Shown here: positions 32,029 through 40,917 of the stretch, one piece after another
Layout of the letters: every line of letters begins with the position of its first letter
Numbering within the stretch: the stretch's first letter is position 1
Notes under the pieces: generated by a model
Told to the model about the DNA's origin: nothing
What the model saw: only the letters and a program-made list of their open reading frames with translations
The model's database searches: none
Made by a program: the position numbers and the translations under genes
Source: DAINPP01 sp963667315
GTDB taxonomy: Bacteria; Thermotogota; Thermotogae; MWEM01
Assembly: GCA_963667315.1 (NCBI GenBank)
Contig: OY763325.1
Location: 1,860,001-1,924,000 of the forward strand
Direction: 5' to 3'
DNA length: 64,000 nt

Positions 32029-33501
32029 ATGACTACTCAAAAGAACAGTTTTTCGATCGTACGTTTGATCATTCAGATTGTTTTTGTCGGTATCATCATG
32101 GCAATCAGCATCATGCATTCAATCGGTGCCGGAGGTGAGAATCTGCACGGCATTTGTCCATTTGGGGGTATCGCCACACTTTATACGTTTGCAACAACGG
32201 GAGATTATATCCGACATCTCGGACAATCCGATTTCATCATGCTCTTTTCACTGATCCTGACACTCATCATCAGCGGGGCATTCTTCTGTGGGTGGCTCTG
32301 TCCCTTGGGCAGTGTACAGGAATGGTTGGGAAAACTCGGAAAAAAACTCTTTAAAAAACGATTCAACAACATTCCGGTGAAACTGGACAAGCTCCTAAGC
32401 TATTTAAGATACGTGGTCTTATTTATCGTTCTGCTGCAAACGGCACGTTCTTTTGCCCTTTTCTTCCAGGATTTTGACCCCTATTACAATCTTTTCAATA
32501 TCTGGACTGATGAGATTTCAATCACCGGTTACATCTCGGTCATCATCACCCTGGGAGCTTCATTATTCATCGAACGTCCTTTCTGTCGATATGCCTGTCC
32601 GCTTGGTGCGTTAAACGGATTGTTCAATTTTTTCAGTATCTTTTCAATCAGGCGAAACAAAGATTCCTGTATCAACTGCGGGAAATGTGACCAGGCCTGT
32701 CCGGTCAAGTTAACCCCTTCAAAGGTGAATAAAGTAACCGATACTGCCTGTATCCGGTGCATGAAATGTGTCGAAAGTTGTCCGGTCAACGAGAAGACCC
32801 CCACATTGACACTCAGTCTGCCCGGAAAGAAAAAACGGTCTTTAAACATCTTGGTTTACCTGGTGCTGATGTTCGCCGTCTTTTTCATCCCTATCGGTAT
32901 TGCCATCGGAACGGGGCAATTTGAAAGTGAAACCGAAGAGGATTTCGTTTATGAAACGGCAAACGATATCAGAGGCTCTACCGAAATAAGTGCTATCATT
33001 GAGAATTTCGGTTTCAGCAGGGAAAATTTCTATCGTGCATTCGGCCTGTCAGAAACCCTTCCCGATACAACAAAGTTAAAAGATCTGGAATCAGAGGGTG
33101 TTCCGACGGAAGCGGTTCGCGAAGTCGTTGACAATCTGAGAAATTCCGTTAAAAAGATGATGGTAAACGATGAAGCGGAAGGTGAAGTGATAGATGAAAC
33201 GGCCTATCCCGATATGACAGTCGAGGCGTATATCCGGGAAAATGAACCGGGTGCCGTTTTAAAAATGCTTGAAAAAGGCGGTATCGTATCGGAAGAGGAT
33301 CATGAAACCACCGAAATAACGATCAAACGGGTCACCATGCTTGTGGAAATCAAAAATGCCGTCGATGATTATGATCAATTTCTTGAAACCTTCGACATCT
33401 CGAAAGATGAACAGCTGAACACCGAGATGAGAGAATTGGTGGATAAATACGGCTTTGAATTAAAGGACGTCAGAGAATATGTGACCGAACATCTGAAATA
33501 A
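32029..33501 (+). CDS. Membrane polyferredoxin (NapH/CcoG-like) with helical C-terminal domain
   Basis: This 490-residue integral membrane iron-sulfur protein has a TM at about 10-30, then GICPFGGIATLYTF. A TM near 65-90 leads to FCGWLCPLGSVQEW, with further TMs and CRYACPLGALNG. Two [4Fe-4S] ferredoxin motifs follow (CINCGKCDQACPVKL and CIRCMKCVESCPVN, about 215-260), then a last TM at about 275-298. The CPLG motifs are characteristic of NapH/RnfB-associated and NosR-like electron-transfer proteins. The outer C-terminal region (about 310-490) holds two diverged helical units (EISAIIENFGFSRENFYRAFGL...TKLKDL). It may deliver electrons across the membrane to an unknown reductase. The ribosome site is AAAGGGTGAG. 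Confidence 0.88.
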   Translation: MTTQKNSFSIVRLIIQIVFVGIIMAISIMHSIGAGGENLHGICPFGGIATLYTFATTGDYIRHLGQSDFIMLFSLILTLIISGAFFCGWLCPLGSVQEWLGKLGKKLFKKRFNNIPVKLDKLLSYLRYVVLFIVLLQTARSFALFFQDFDPYYNLFNIWTDEISITGYISVIITLGASLFIERPFCRYACPLGALNGLFNFFSIFSIRRNKDSCINCGKCDQACPVKLTPSKVNKVTDTACIRCMKCVESCPVNEKTPTLTLSLPGKKKRSLNILVYLVLMFAVFFIPIGIAIGTGQFESETEEDFVYETANDIRGSTEISAIIENFGFSRENFYRAFGLSETLPDTTKLKDLESEGVPTEAVREVVDNLRNSVKKMMVNDEAEGEVIDETAYPDMTVEAYIRENEPGAVLKMLEKGGIVSEEDHETTEITIKRVTMLVEIKNAVDDYDQFLETFDISKDEQLNTEMRELVDKYGFELKDVREYVTEHLK

Positions 33502-33513
33502 GTAGAAGAAAAC

Positions 33514-33546
33514 AAAAGGCCGCCGAGAAGAATCCGGTGGCCTTTT
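33514..33546 (+). terminator. Terminator after the polyferredoxin gene
   Basis: The stem AAAAGGCCGCCG/CGGTGGCCTTTT (one G-U pair) with a 9-base loop ends in Ts. Confidence 0.88.
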
Positions 33547-33683
33547 GTTTATCGTGAACGCACCTGTAAAAGGCAAAGATTGACGATTATCATTTTTTCT
33601 TTATACAAAATAGACTTTATGATAGAATCATGGTGAAATATTTTTCCGGCTCATAATGACAAAAACAAATATTATTCTCAATC

Positions 33684-36344
33684 ATGTCGATAATAAGAAA
33701 ATGCGGGAAAACGCATCTCGAAAGAAGTGATAAAGTGAACGGGCAGGAATGCTTCATCGTCGAAAATTCACCATCGGCTATCTGTTTCGGAGAAATAAAA
33801 ATAAACAAATCGGGAAAGATCAACGATTTCATATACGATTATATCAACCCGAAATACGCTTCGCTGACCGGTTTAAATCCGGGAGAAATCGGCGGAAAAA
33901 GTATCAGGAAACTGTTTGAAAAGAAAGATTACACACAAATTTTCATGACGGTTCAGCGCTTCAGCGATGAGGGAACCGATACCCATGAGATATACTTCGA
34001 CAGAATCGCCAAACATCTGAGGGTGACGTATAAAATGATGGATAAAAGACGGATTTGCGCCTGGATGGATGACATCACAACTGAAAAGTTGCTCACCAAA
34101 ATAGAAAAAAAATACAACGCCATCATCAATTATTCGAACGATGCCATCTACTTAAACAGATTTGATACGGACGGTACACCGGGTTGTTTCGAAGAAGTCA
34201 ATCAAAAGGCCTGTGAGGAACTGGGATATTCCCATGAAGAACTGATGAAGATGAAACCCTGGGAAATTGATTTTGAACCGGACCTTGATGAAAAAAAGGC
34301 AATCATCAAAGCCTTAATGGATAATCGCACCGTGCGATTTGAGAGTAAACATCAGCGCAAAGACGGATCGGTTTTCCCCGTTGAAGTCAATTCGGGATTG
34401 ATGACAAGCGACGGGACCATGAGAACCATCTCTGTTGCAAGAAACATTGAAGACAGAAAAAAATACGAGAACACCCTCAAACTGCATAAGAAACTGTTGG
34501 CGATGATCTCCGATTCCATCACCCTCATCAGCCGGGATATGACCCTTGTGATAGTAAACGATGCCTTTGCCGGGTATTTCAACACGATCCCCGAAGCACT
34601 GGAAGGCAAAAAACTGGAAGAACTGTTGGGACACAACTCTTTCGAAACGAAAGTACGCCCCTATGTCGCAAAGGCTCTGAACGGAGAGTGGGTACAATAC
34701 GAGACCTGGTTTAGAGACGCTGATAACAAAAGAAGATACATGAGCATCAAATGCCAGCCGTACAAAGACGAAGAAGGACATATCACGGGCTGTATGAATC
34801 ACGGACGCGAGATGACCCTTGAAAAGCAGATGAAGGACGAAATTCTCAGAAACCATGAGCTGCTGTACAAGATTATCGATACACTTCCCGGAACCACCAC
34901 ATTGATCAACCGGAATTATGAAATCCTCTTAACGGGCAACAAAAATGAAAAGATAAGATTAACCGGTCTGCCGTCCACAAAGGATTTGATTGGCAAAAAA
35001 TGCTATGAAATATTCCAGAAACGAGAAGAACCCTGTCCCTGGTGCTCTGCCCAAAGGGTATTTGAAACGGGTGAAAGCTTTTTCGAGCAGACAACACCGG
35101 AGGACCCGAGGGAGAAACTGATGGGACAGGCGTATCATGTCTATTACGCTCCCGTCAGAGATGAAAAAGGTGAGGTGACGGCATGTCTTGAATATGTCCT
35201 AAACGTCACAAATTATCGTGAAGCCATGAGGAAGACGGAAGAGGCACTCAGGAACAAAACCGAAGCCTTATCGACCATCAGCCATGAAATCCGGAATCAG
35301 CTGGGTGGGATCATCGCCTTCTCAGAGTTGATACAAAGAGAGGGTTTCAACTCTGAAACGGGGGATCATCTGGAAAGGATCATCACATCGGGAAAACAGT
35401 TGATGGCTATTCTTGAAGACACATTGGCGATGTCAAAATTTGAATCGGGAAATCTTCAACTTGATCTGCAGGAAACAGATTTGAAAAAGTTGATCAAAAA
35501 AATAACCGATAACATGACATTGCACGTTCTCGGAAAGGGCAACCATATCTCCCTGGAAATCCCCAAAACGCTGTCACAAGTCCGCGCCGATACTATCAGA
35601 TTGAATCAGATACTGATCAACCTTTTGAGTAATGCCAACAAATTCACCGAAAACGGTGAGATTCTGATCAAGCTGGAGATAACGGAAGAAACGCCCGAGA
35701 CGATGACCATCCTTTTTTCCGTTTCAGATACCGGGATCGGCATCCCAAAGGAATTTCAGAAAAACATTTTCAACGCCTATGATCAGGGGATTGTCAAAAC
35801 AGGCGATGCTTACGGGGGAACTGGGATCGGACTGACCATATCAAACAAACTGCTTGCTCTCATGAACAGCACTTTGACACTTGAAAGCGAAGCAGGGCGA
35901 GGCAGCACCTTCTCCTTCAAGGTTTGTTTTCAAAAAGTGCTCAACAAGATTAAAACGGAAAACCGAAGACTGCAATCCGTTTTGATCGCCGATGACCACG
36001 ATATCTCCAGAGTCCTTGCGGAAACGATGATCCGGATGCGCTATCCGGAAACAGCTATTCACCTTGCCGAAAACGGCGAAGAGGTCATGCAGATATACAA
36101 GACGATTCAACCCGATTTTATCCTGCTGGATGTTCAAATGCCTCGGATAAACGGACTTGATATCACAAGAAAGATCCGTCAACTGGAAGAAGGTCAGGAT
36201 ACCCGGACCGTCATCCTCGGATACTCCGCTGCCACTTCAGACAGACAGGTTAAATTAGCTTTGGATAATGGTATGAACGACTTTATCAAAAAGCCAATCT
36301 TAAAGAATGTTTTCTACGAGTGTCTTGAGCGGCAGGGGTTTTAA
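33684..36344 (+). CDS. Cytoplasmic hybrid histidine kinase with four PAS domains and a receiver
   Basis: This 886-residue protein has no membrane segment. Four PAS-like domains occupy about 20-130, 140-260, 265-385 and 390-515. The second has the clear FEEVNQKACEELGYSHEEL signature and the fourth has a CPWC pair in EEPCPWCSAQRVFETG. The HisKA domain has phospho-acceptor H534 (TISHEIRNQLGGI). HATPase_c follows with INLLSNANKFTENG, SDTGIGIP and GGTGIGLTI. A C-terminal receiver (about 770-886) has D816 (ILLDVQMPRINGLD) and a KKP lysine. The first ATG at 33684 lacks a clear ribosome site; GTG at 33735, with GAAGTGAT upstream, is a plausible start and removes 17 residues. It probably phosphorylates downstream regulators through its own receiver. 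Confidence 0.92.
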   Translation: MSIIRKCGKTHLERSDKVNGQECFIVENSPSAICFGEIKINKSGKINDFIYDYINPKYASLTGLNPGEIGGKSIRKLFEKKDYTQIFMTVQRFSDEGTDTHEIYFDRIAKHLRVTYKMMDKRRICAWMDDITTEKLLTKIEKKYNAIINYSNDAIYLNRFDTDGTPGCFEEVNQKACEELGYSHEELMKMKPWEIDFEPDLDEKKAIIKALMDNRTVRFESKHQRKDGSVFPVEVNSGLMTSDGTMRTISVARNIEDRKKYENTLKLHKKLLAMISDSITLISRDMTLVIVNDAFAGYFNTIPEALEGKKLEELLGHNSFETKVRPYVAKALNGEWVQYETWFRDADNKRRYMSIKCQPYKDEEGHITGCMNHGREMTLEKQMKDEILRNHELLYKIIDTLPGTTTLINRNYEILLTGNKNEKIRLTGLPSTKDLIGKKCYEIFQKREEPCPWCSAQRVFETGESFFEQTTPEDPREKLMGQAYHVYYAPVRDEKGEVTACLEYVLNVTNYREAMRKTEEALRNKTEALSTISHEIRNQLGGIIAFSELIQREGFNSETGDHLERIITSGKQLMAILEDTLAMSKFESGNLQLDLQETDLKKLIKKITDNMTLHVLGKGNHISLEIPKTLSQVRADTIRLNQILINLLSNANKFTENGEILIKLEITEETPETMTILFSVSDTGIGIPKEFQKNIFNAYDQGIVKTGDAYGGTGIGLTISNKLLALMNSTLTLESEAGRGSTFSFKVCFQKVLNKIKTENRRLQSVLIADDHDISRVLAETMIRMRYPETAIHLAENGEEVMQIYKTIQPDFILLDVQMPRINGLDITRKIRQLEEGQDTRTVILGYSAATSDRQVKLALDNGMNDFIKKPILKNVFYECLERQGF

Positions 36345-36377
36345 CTTTTAAACAGCTTCATGTCTTTCGCTGTTTGA

Positions 36378-37619
36378 TTAGAGATAGTGAAGGATCAGGG
36401 TAAACCAGAAAGCACTGCCCTCCCCATATTTGCTGTAGAATTCGAGTTGACTGTCCGCTTTTTCAACGATACTCCTGGCGATACACAATCCCATGCCAAC
36501 CCCGCCATGCAGACGGGTTGAGGACATATCCACCTGCCGGAAGGCGTTAAAGATCCGTTCTTTATCTTCCGGTTTGATTCCGATTCCCGTATCTCTGACC
36601 AGAAACTGTAACTGTACTTCACGGGGGTCCTGGGAAAGCTTCAGTACATCAATCGCAAACTCAATGCTGCCCTCGTCTGTAAATTTAATGGCATTTGACA
36701 GGAGATGCATCAGGGCTTTTTTTATTTTCTCATCATCCATCAGGATAAAGCGCGGACACTTCTCCGACAGATTACCGATCACCGGCAACTGCCGTAGATT
36801 CATCTTTCCGGTTTCCTCCAGGATCTGATGATAAAATTCTTCGATAGCTGTTTTCACGGGTTCCATCGTATACGGTTCTGTCTTGATCTGAACCATATCC
36901 AATATTTCCGAGATAATCGTCGACAGATTATGTGCCGACAGGATAATCGTTCGGATATATTCCTCCTGCTCCTTATTCTGCGCCGTTTCAAGGAGGATCT
37001 GGCTGAAACCGAGAATACCGTTCATCGGTGTCCGCAACTCATGATTGATGATGGAAAAAAACTCAGATTTTGCCTTACTGGCTTGCTCCGCCTCCTCTTT
37101 GGCGGCAATCAATGCCACTTCCGTTCGCTTTCGTTCCTCAATTTCCACCTTTAACGATTCCATCGTCTGCCTGAGTTCAGCGGTTCGCTTTTCGATCCGT
37201 GTTTCAAGTTTCCGCTTCGCCTCATGGCGTTCCAGGGCATACTGAATGGAACGGCTCAGAAGGTGGGGGGTCATCTCCCCCTTAATCAGATAATCCTGCG
37301 CCCCCTCTTTGACAGCTTGAATACCGGTCTGCTCGTCATCCATGATGGTCATCACGATCACAACCGGTATCTCAAAAGGAGCCGATAGAACCTGATGCAA
37401 GGTCTCTATCCCAAAACTCTCCGATAACCCCAAGTCCAGCAACACGACATCATAACGGTTTGCCTGAAGCTTGTTCAATCCCTCTTCAAGCGTCTGCGCA
37501 ACATCCGCGTCACTGTCAAACATCCTGATATCCTTCAGCATCTCAAAAACGAGCCGTACATCTCCGGGATTATCCTCGATCTGCAAAATCTTCAACCTTT
37601 TTTTATCCATCCCCATCAT
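36378..37619 (-). CDS. Receiver-histidine kinase fusion protein
   Basis: This 413-residue protein has an N-terminal receiver domain (about 8-128; acidic pair ED near 15, phospho-acceptor D62 in VVLLDLGLSESFG, K113). A coiled coil (about 130-185) leads to a HisKA domain with H193 (SIINHELRTPMNGI) and HATPase_c (LLSNAIKFTDEG, RDTGIGIKPEDKERIF, GGVGMGLCIARS). There is no sensor domain, so activity is presumably switched by phosphorylation of its receiver. Its first ATG overlaps the stop of the preceding response regulator gene (ATGA), and a third ATG at 37610 has a better-spaced purine stretch. It is the last gene of the HK-RR-HK operon. Confidence 0.92.
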   Translation of the reverse strand: MMGMDKKRLKILQIEDNPGDVRLVFEMLKDIRMFDSDADVAQTLEEGLNKLQANRYDVVLLDLGLSESFGIETLHQVLSAPFEIPVVIVMTIMDDEQTGIQAVKEGAQDYLIKGEMTPHLLSRSIQYALERHEAKRKLETRIEKRTAELRQTMESLKVEIEERKRTEVALIAAKEEAEQASKAKSEFFSIINHELRTPMNGILGFSQILLETAQNKEQEEYIRTIILSAHNLSTIISEILDMVQIKTEPYTMEPVKTAIEEFYHQILEETGKMNLRQLPVIGNLSEKCPRFILMDDEKIKKALMHLLSNAIKFTDEGSIEFAIDVLKLSQDPREVQLQFLVRDTGIGIKPEDKERIFNAFRQVDMSSTRLHGGVGMGLCIARSIVEKADSQLEFYSKYGEGSAFWFTLILHYL

Positions 37620-38059
37620 TCCTTCGGCAATTTGACGATCGTAAACCAGAATTCCTGTATCATCTTGATCACTTTGATGAACTGAGAAAAATCAACTGGT
37701 TTTGTGATATAACAATTGGCATTCAGATCATACGCCTTCAGGATATCTTCATCCGCACTCGATGTCGTCAGGATCACGACGGGGATTCTTTTTAATTCTT
37801 CATCCGCTTTTATCACCTTTAAAACCTCTTCCCCGTTCATACGAGGCAGGTTCAAGTCCAGCAGAATCAGATCGGGCTTAACCGCTTCAAGATAAGGTGC
37901 CTCACGTTTTAAATAATGGAGTGCCTCTTCGCCATCTTCAACGATATACAGATTATTCCTGATCTTACCATCTTTCAATGCCTCCTTCGTCAGCCTCTGA
38001 TCCCCCGGGTTATCCTCGACAAGAAGGATCTCAATTGAATTCTCTGTTTTTTCCCGCAT
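37616..38059 (-). CDS. Single-domain response regulator (Rcp1-like)
   Basis: This 147-residue stand-alone receiver domain has acidic residues in ILLVEDNPGDQRL, phospho-acceptor D68 (LILLDLNLPRMNG), the T/S switch in VVILTTSSADED and K120 in YITKPVDF. The EDNPGD plus HYLKRE pattern is that of the Rcp1-type regulators that pair with phytochrome-like kinases. The start ATG at 38059 lies inside the 3' end of the upstream kinase gene (29-base overlap) with GGGGG seven bases before it. The frame is open further upstream, but that part is read from the kinase gene in another frame. It most likely relays phosphate from the kinase at 38031 to the REC-kinase at 36378. Confidence 0.93.
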   Translation of the reverse strand: MREKTENSIEILLVEDNPGDQRLTKEALKDGKIRNNLYIVEDGEEALHYLKREAPYLEAVKPDLILLDLNLPRMNGEEVLKVIKADEELKRIPVVILTTSSADEDILKAYDLNANCYITKPVDFSQFIKVIKMIQEFWFTIVKLPKE

Positions 38060-39758
38060 GCTTTGACCCCCTTTTTGCAATGCTGAATGTAAATCGACTG
38101 CCTTCCCCCGCTTTTGAAGATACCGTGATGGTTCCCCCATGATTTTCGACGATTTTCCGGCAGATGGCCAGTCCGATACCATTTCCGTCATATTGCCGGC
38201 TCCCGTGAAGACGCTGGAAAACCTGAAAGATCCGTTCAAAATACTTTTCCTCAATCCCGATCCCGTTATCTTTAACCGTAAACCACCAATATTCCTCATC
38301 TTCATTAACATTGACTGCAATCTTCAACGGTCTGTCCCCTTTGAATTTAACCGCGTTGCCGATCAAATTCTGGAATATCTGCCGTAATTGTGTTTCATCA
38401 CCGGTAACAACGGGTAATGTCATCAACTGAATATCAGCACCGCTTTCTTTTATGGCAATTTCCAGATTACTCAGAACATCGTTGACGACATCATTACAAT
38501 CAACCGGTCCATGCTCCTTTTTATGCGTATCGAGTCTTGAATATTTCAGCAGATCGTTGATGAGCTGCTGCATCCGCTTGGCCCCATCCACGGCATAGAA
38601 AATGAAATCGTTGGCATCTGAATCTATCTTGTCCCGGTAACGGGACTCAAGCAATTGAAGATAACTGGTGATCATGCGAAGGGGTTCCTGAAGATCATGA
38701 GACGTGATATAGGCGAAGCGTTCGAGTTCTTCATTCGAATGCTTCAATGCAGCCGTTCTTTCCCTGACGGTTTCCTCCAGCAGCCGTTTATTCTCGTATA
38801 ATTCGTCTTCAAAACGTTTTCTCCGCTGGATTTCCAATGTCAATGCACTTGTCCTCTCTTTGACACGGATACGAAGCAGCTGACTGCCAACCGCCAATAG
38901 ACTGATAAACAGGATACTGACGCTCAACAACCAGAAAACCCATTGCGGAATCACGAATTTCTCCGACTGCACGTTGAACCATTTGGTCATCAATTTATAA
39001 TAAGTCGAAGATTCATTCCCCTTCAACGCTCTGATATGTGAATCAATGGTATCGATCAAGAACGAATTATTGGCGTTTCCTTTTGGAAAGGTAAAATAAA
39101 GCGTCGCAGGCTGAAAGATGATCGGCGTACTGATCAGTTCATAATCCGCCAGATGCAGGATGGCAAAATCCTTACTGGTCACGGCGGCATCCGCTTCATC
39201 GTTTTTAACGGCTTCCAGGACCTCTGCATAACTATCTTTTTCAATAAAAATACCTTCGATATCAAAGGCTTTCAGAAGGCTTTTGATACCCGAATTCCCG
39301 ATATAATTCACACTTTGATGCATAACGGCTATACGCCGGCCATCAAGGTCAAGCAAAGAGTCAACCGTCGTACCCGCTTTGACATAGACACCGGACCAGC
39401 TGGTATAAGCACTCTCTTCAGAATAATCGAGAAATGCCGTCCGATCCTCATTATAGGCAACATCGGGCATGATATCAATGGCTCTCACCTTGAGGCGTTC
39501 GATATTCTCCTCCCAGGTCCCGGGAACGTATTGGAGCACCCATCCCTCCTCTTGGGCAATATGATTGAGCAGTTCCACCCAGAATCCCGAAGGGTTGCCG
39601 GCTTCATCTACAAATAATTTCGGCTCATTTTGATAGATCCCCACTTTCAGACTGATACCGGATTGTGAAAAGCCAAAACCGGTAAGACATAAAAAAGTTA
39701 AAACTAAAATGAGGCTAACCCAGCTCGTTATTTTGTGAAAGAAAGAATTCCCCGTCAT
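38031..39758 (-). CDS. Membrane histidine kinase with periplasmic-type solute-binding sensor
   Basis: This 575-residue protein has a signal peptide or TM (about 10-32) and then an extracellular family 3 solute-binding domain (about 33-265; LKVGIYQNEPKLFVDEAGNPSGFWVELL, IDIMPDVAYNEDR). A TM helix (about 275-297) leads to a coiled coil, HisKA with H354 (TSHDLQEPLRMITSYLQLL) and HATPase_c (IFQNLIGNAVKFKG, KDNGIGIE, GNGIGLAICRKIVENHGG). The HDLQEPL form of HisKA is that of phytochrome-like kinases, which fits the Rcp1-like partner encoded next. The sensor probably binds an amino acid or similar small ligand. It is the first gene of the three-gene operon. Confidence 0.92.
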   Translation of the reverse strand: MTGNSFFHKITSWVSLILVLTFLCLTGFGFSQSGISLKVGIYQNEPKLFVDEAGNPSGFWVELLNHIAQEEGWVLQYVPGTWEENIERLKVRAIDIMPDVAYNEDRTAFLDYSEESAYTSWSGVYVKAGTTVDSLLDLDGRRIAVMHQSVNYIGNSGIKSLLKAFDIEGIFIEKDSYAEVLEAVKNDEADAAVTSKDFAILHLADYELISTPIIFQPATLYFTFPKGNANNSFLIDTIDSHIRALKGNESSTYYKLMTKWFNVQSEKFVIPQWVFWLLSVSILFISLLAVGSQLLRIRVKERTSALTLEIQRRKRFEDELYENKRLLEETVRERTAALKHSNEELERFAYITSHDLQEPLRMITSYLQLLESRYRDKIDSDANDFIFYAVDGAKRMQQLINDLLKYSRLDTHKKEHGPVDCNDVVNDVLSNLEIAIKESGADIQLMTLPVVTGDETQLRQIFQNLIGNAVKFKGDRPLKIAVNVNEDEEYWWFTVKDNGIGIEEKYFERIFQVFQRLHGSRQYDGNGIGLAICRKIVENHGGTITVSSKAGEGSRFTFSIAKRGSKHAGKNREFN

Positions 39759-39921
39759 CTTTAGCCCCCCTGTTCTTGAGACTGACAGTTCAGTCTGTCG
39801 AAAAAGATACTCTAAAACTTTTCCGGTCTTTTACCCACTGATTAAATAATTATTTTCATACAGTAATATTGTATCACATTCTCTATCTTTCAGGTTCACT
39901 TTCCCATCAAAAAAATACCCC

Positions 39922-39950
39922 TTGACAGATACACACATATCGTGATAACA
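39922..39950 (+). promoter_or_regulatory. Promoter with palindromic spacer for the replication module
   Basis: TTGACA (39922-39927) is followed by a spacer containing CACATATCGTG (39934-39944) and a weak -10 (ATAACA/TAACAT). The same plan, TTGACA then ATACACACAT...GTG, is seen at 47764-47792. The CAC-N5-GTG site inside the promoter may be a repressor operator. Confidence 0.5.
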
Positions 39951-39990
39951 TATTCACGGGTAAGGATTGGGTAACACAAAGGAGAAAAAG

Positions 39991-40914
39991 ATGAACTATA
40001 TGGAATTAATGAATCACTTCTGGCTGATCAACGAAGAGATAGACTTCAGCTGCACGGAAAAGACCTTGTATTTTGCACTGCTGGACCTGGCAAACAAGTT
40101 TTACTGGGAAAAGGAGGAATTATCCTTTTCCCTTCAATACCTCTGCCTGAAAATAAAATGCAGCAAGAAAGCGTTGCTGACTGCCAGAAAAAAGCTGGAA
40201 GAACACGGTTTGATCGAAGTGAGAAGAGGGTACAAAAATGTTCGTGCCGCTACCATTCGCATCGTCGATATACAGCGGAAGAAAAACAACGCTATTCAGA
40301 ACAAAAAAGAAACACTGAAAGAATCTATTCAAGACGTTTTACCGGCCGCAACAGCAAAAACAGGAAACAGCTTTGAAACGGAGACGGTACCTGAAAGGGT
40401 AACGCAACCGGCAATAAAAGCTTCCAGTTATAAAAGAAAAGACAAAGAGAAAGAGAAAGATAAAAAAAAGACAAGACATTCCTCTTCTTCTACACATTTC
40501 GTGAACAAGAAAAACATGAATTCAAACGAAAAAGAAACCTTTTCGGAGGAGGAGGAAGAAAAATTCAGCGAAATCGTCAACCAGTACAACACCATCTGCC
40601 GGTCTCTGCATAGGCCGTACAAGCTGACAACCGCGAGAAAGCGTTCTATCAAGGAGATGTGTGTCCATCTCAAAACGATTGATGACTGGAAGGGGTATTT
40701 CCTCAGACTGGAATCAACACCGTTTCTCGGCGGAGGGAGCAACGGCTGGAAGGCCGATTTCGATTGGATACTCAAAGAGGAAAATTTTATCAAAGTCTTT
40801 GAAAACAGGTATTACGAGAAGTCTCAGGCAAAAACAAACGACGATCTCCCCGACGATATGCAGGGGTTCAACGACAACGACTTGATGTGGCAACTCAGCC
40901 GTCAGGAGGGTTGA
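39991..40914 (+). CDS. Replication-initiation-like protein with N-terminal winged helix
   Basis: This 307-residue protein starts at ATG 39991 with AAAGGAG upstream; the frame is open to a TTG at 39967 that precedes the ribosome site. Residues about 1-95 look like the winged-helix N-terminal domain of DnaD/phage replisome organisers (TLYFALLDLANKFYW, LQYLCLKIKCSKKALLTARKKL, GLIEVRRGY). A long, very basic and low-complexity linker follows (KRKDKEKEKDKKK, then EEEEEKF). The C-terminal region (about 205-307) contains WKGYFLRLESTPFLGG and FDWILKEENFIKVFENRY, a pattern common at the end of such replication proteins. It probably recruits the DnaC-like loader encoded next. Plasmid- or phage-derived origin is likely. 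Confidence 0.8.
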   Translation: MNYMELMNHFWLINEEIDFSCTEKTLYFALLDLANKFYWEKEELSFSLQYLCLKIKCSKKALLTARKKLEEHGLIEVRRGYKNVRAATIRIVDIQRKKNNAIQNKKETLKESIQDVLPAATAKTGNSFETETVPERVTQPAIKASSYKRKDKEKEKDKKKTRHSSSSTHFVNKKNMNSNEKETFSEEEEEKFSEIVNQYNTICRSLHRPYKLTTARKRSIKEMCVHLKTIDDWKGYFLRLESTPFLGGGSNGWKADFDWILKEENFIKVFENRYYEKSQAKTNDDLPDDMQGFNDNDLMWQLSRQEG

Positions 40915-40917
40915 AAA

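Noticed and set aside
38060..38320. N-terminal extension of the response regulator frame
   Set aside because: The extra 87 codons overlap the kinase C-terminus in another frame and show no domain; the ATG at 38059 has a ribosome site and begins a full receiver.
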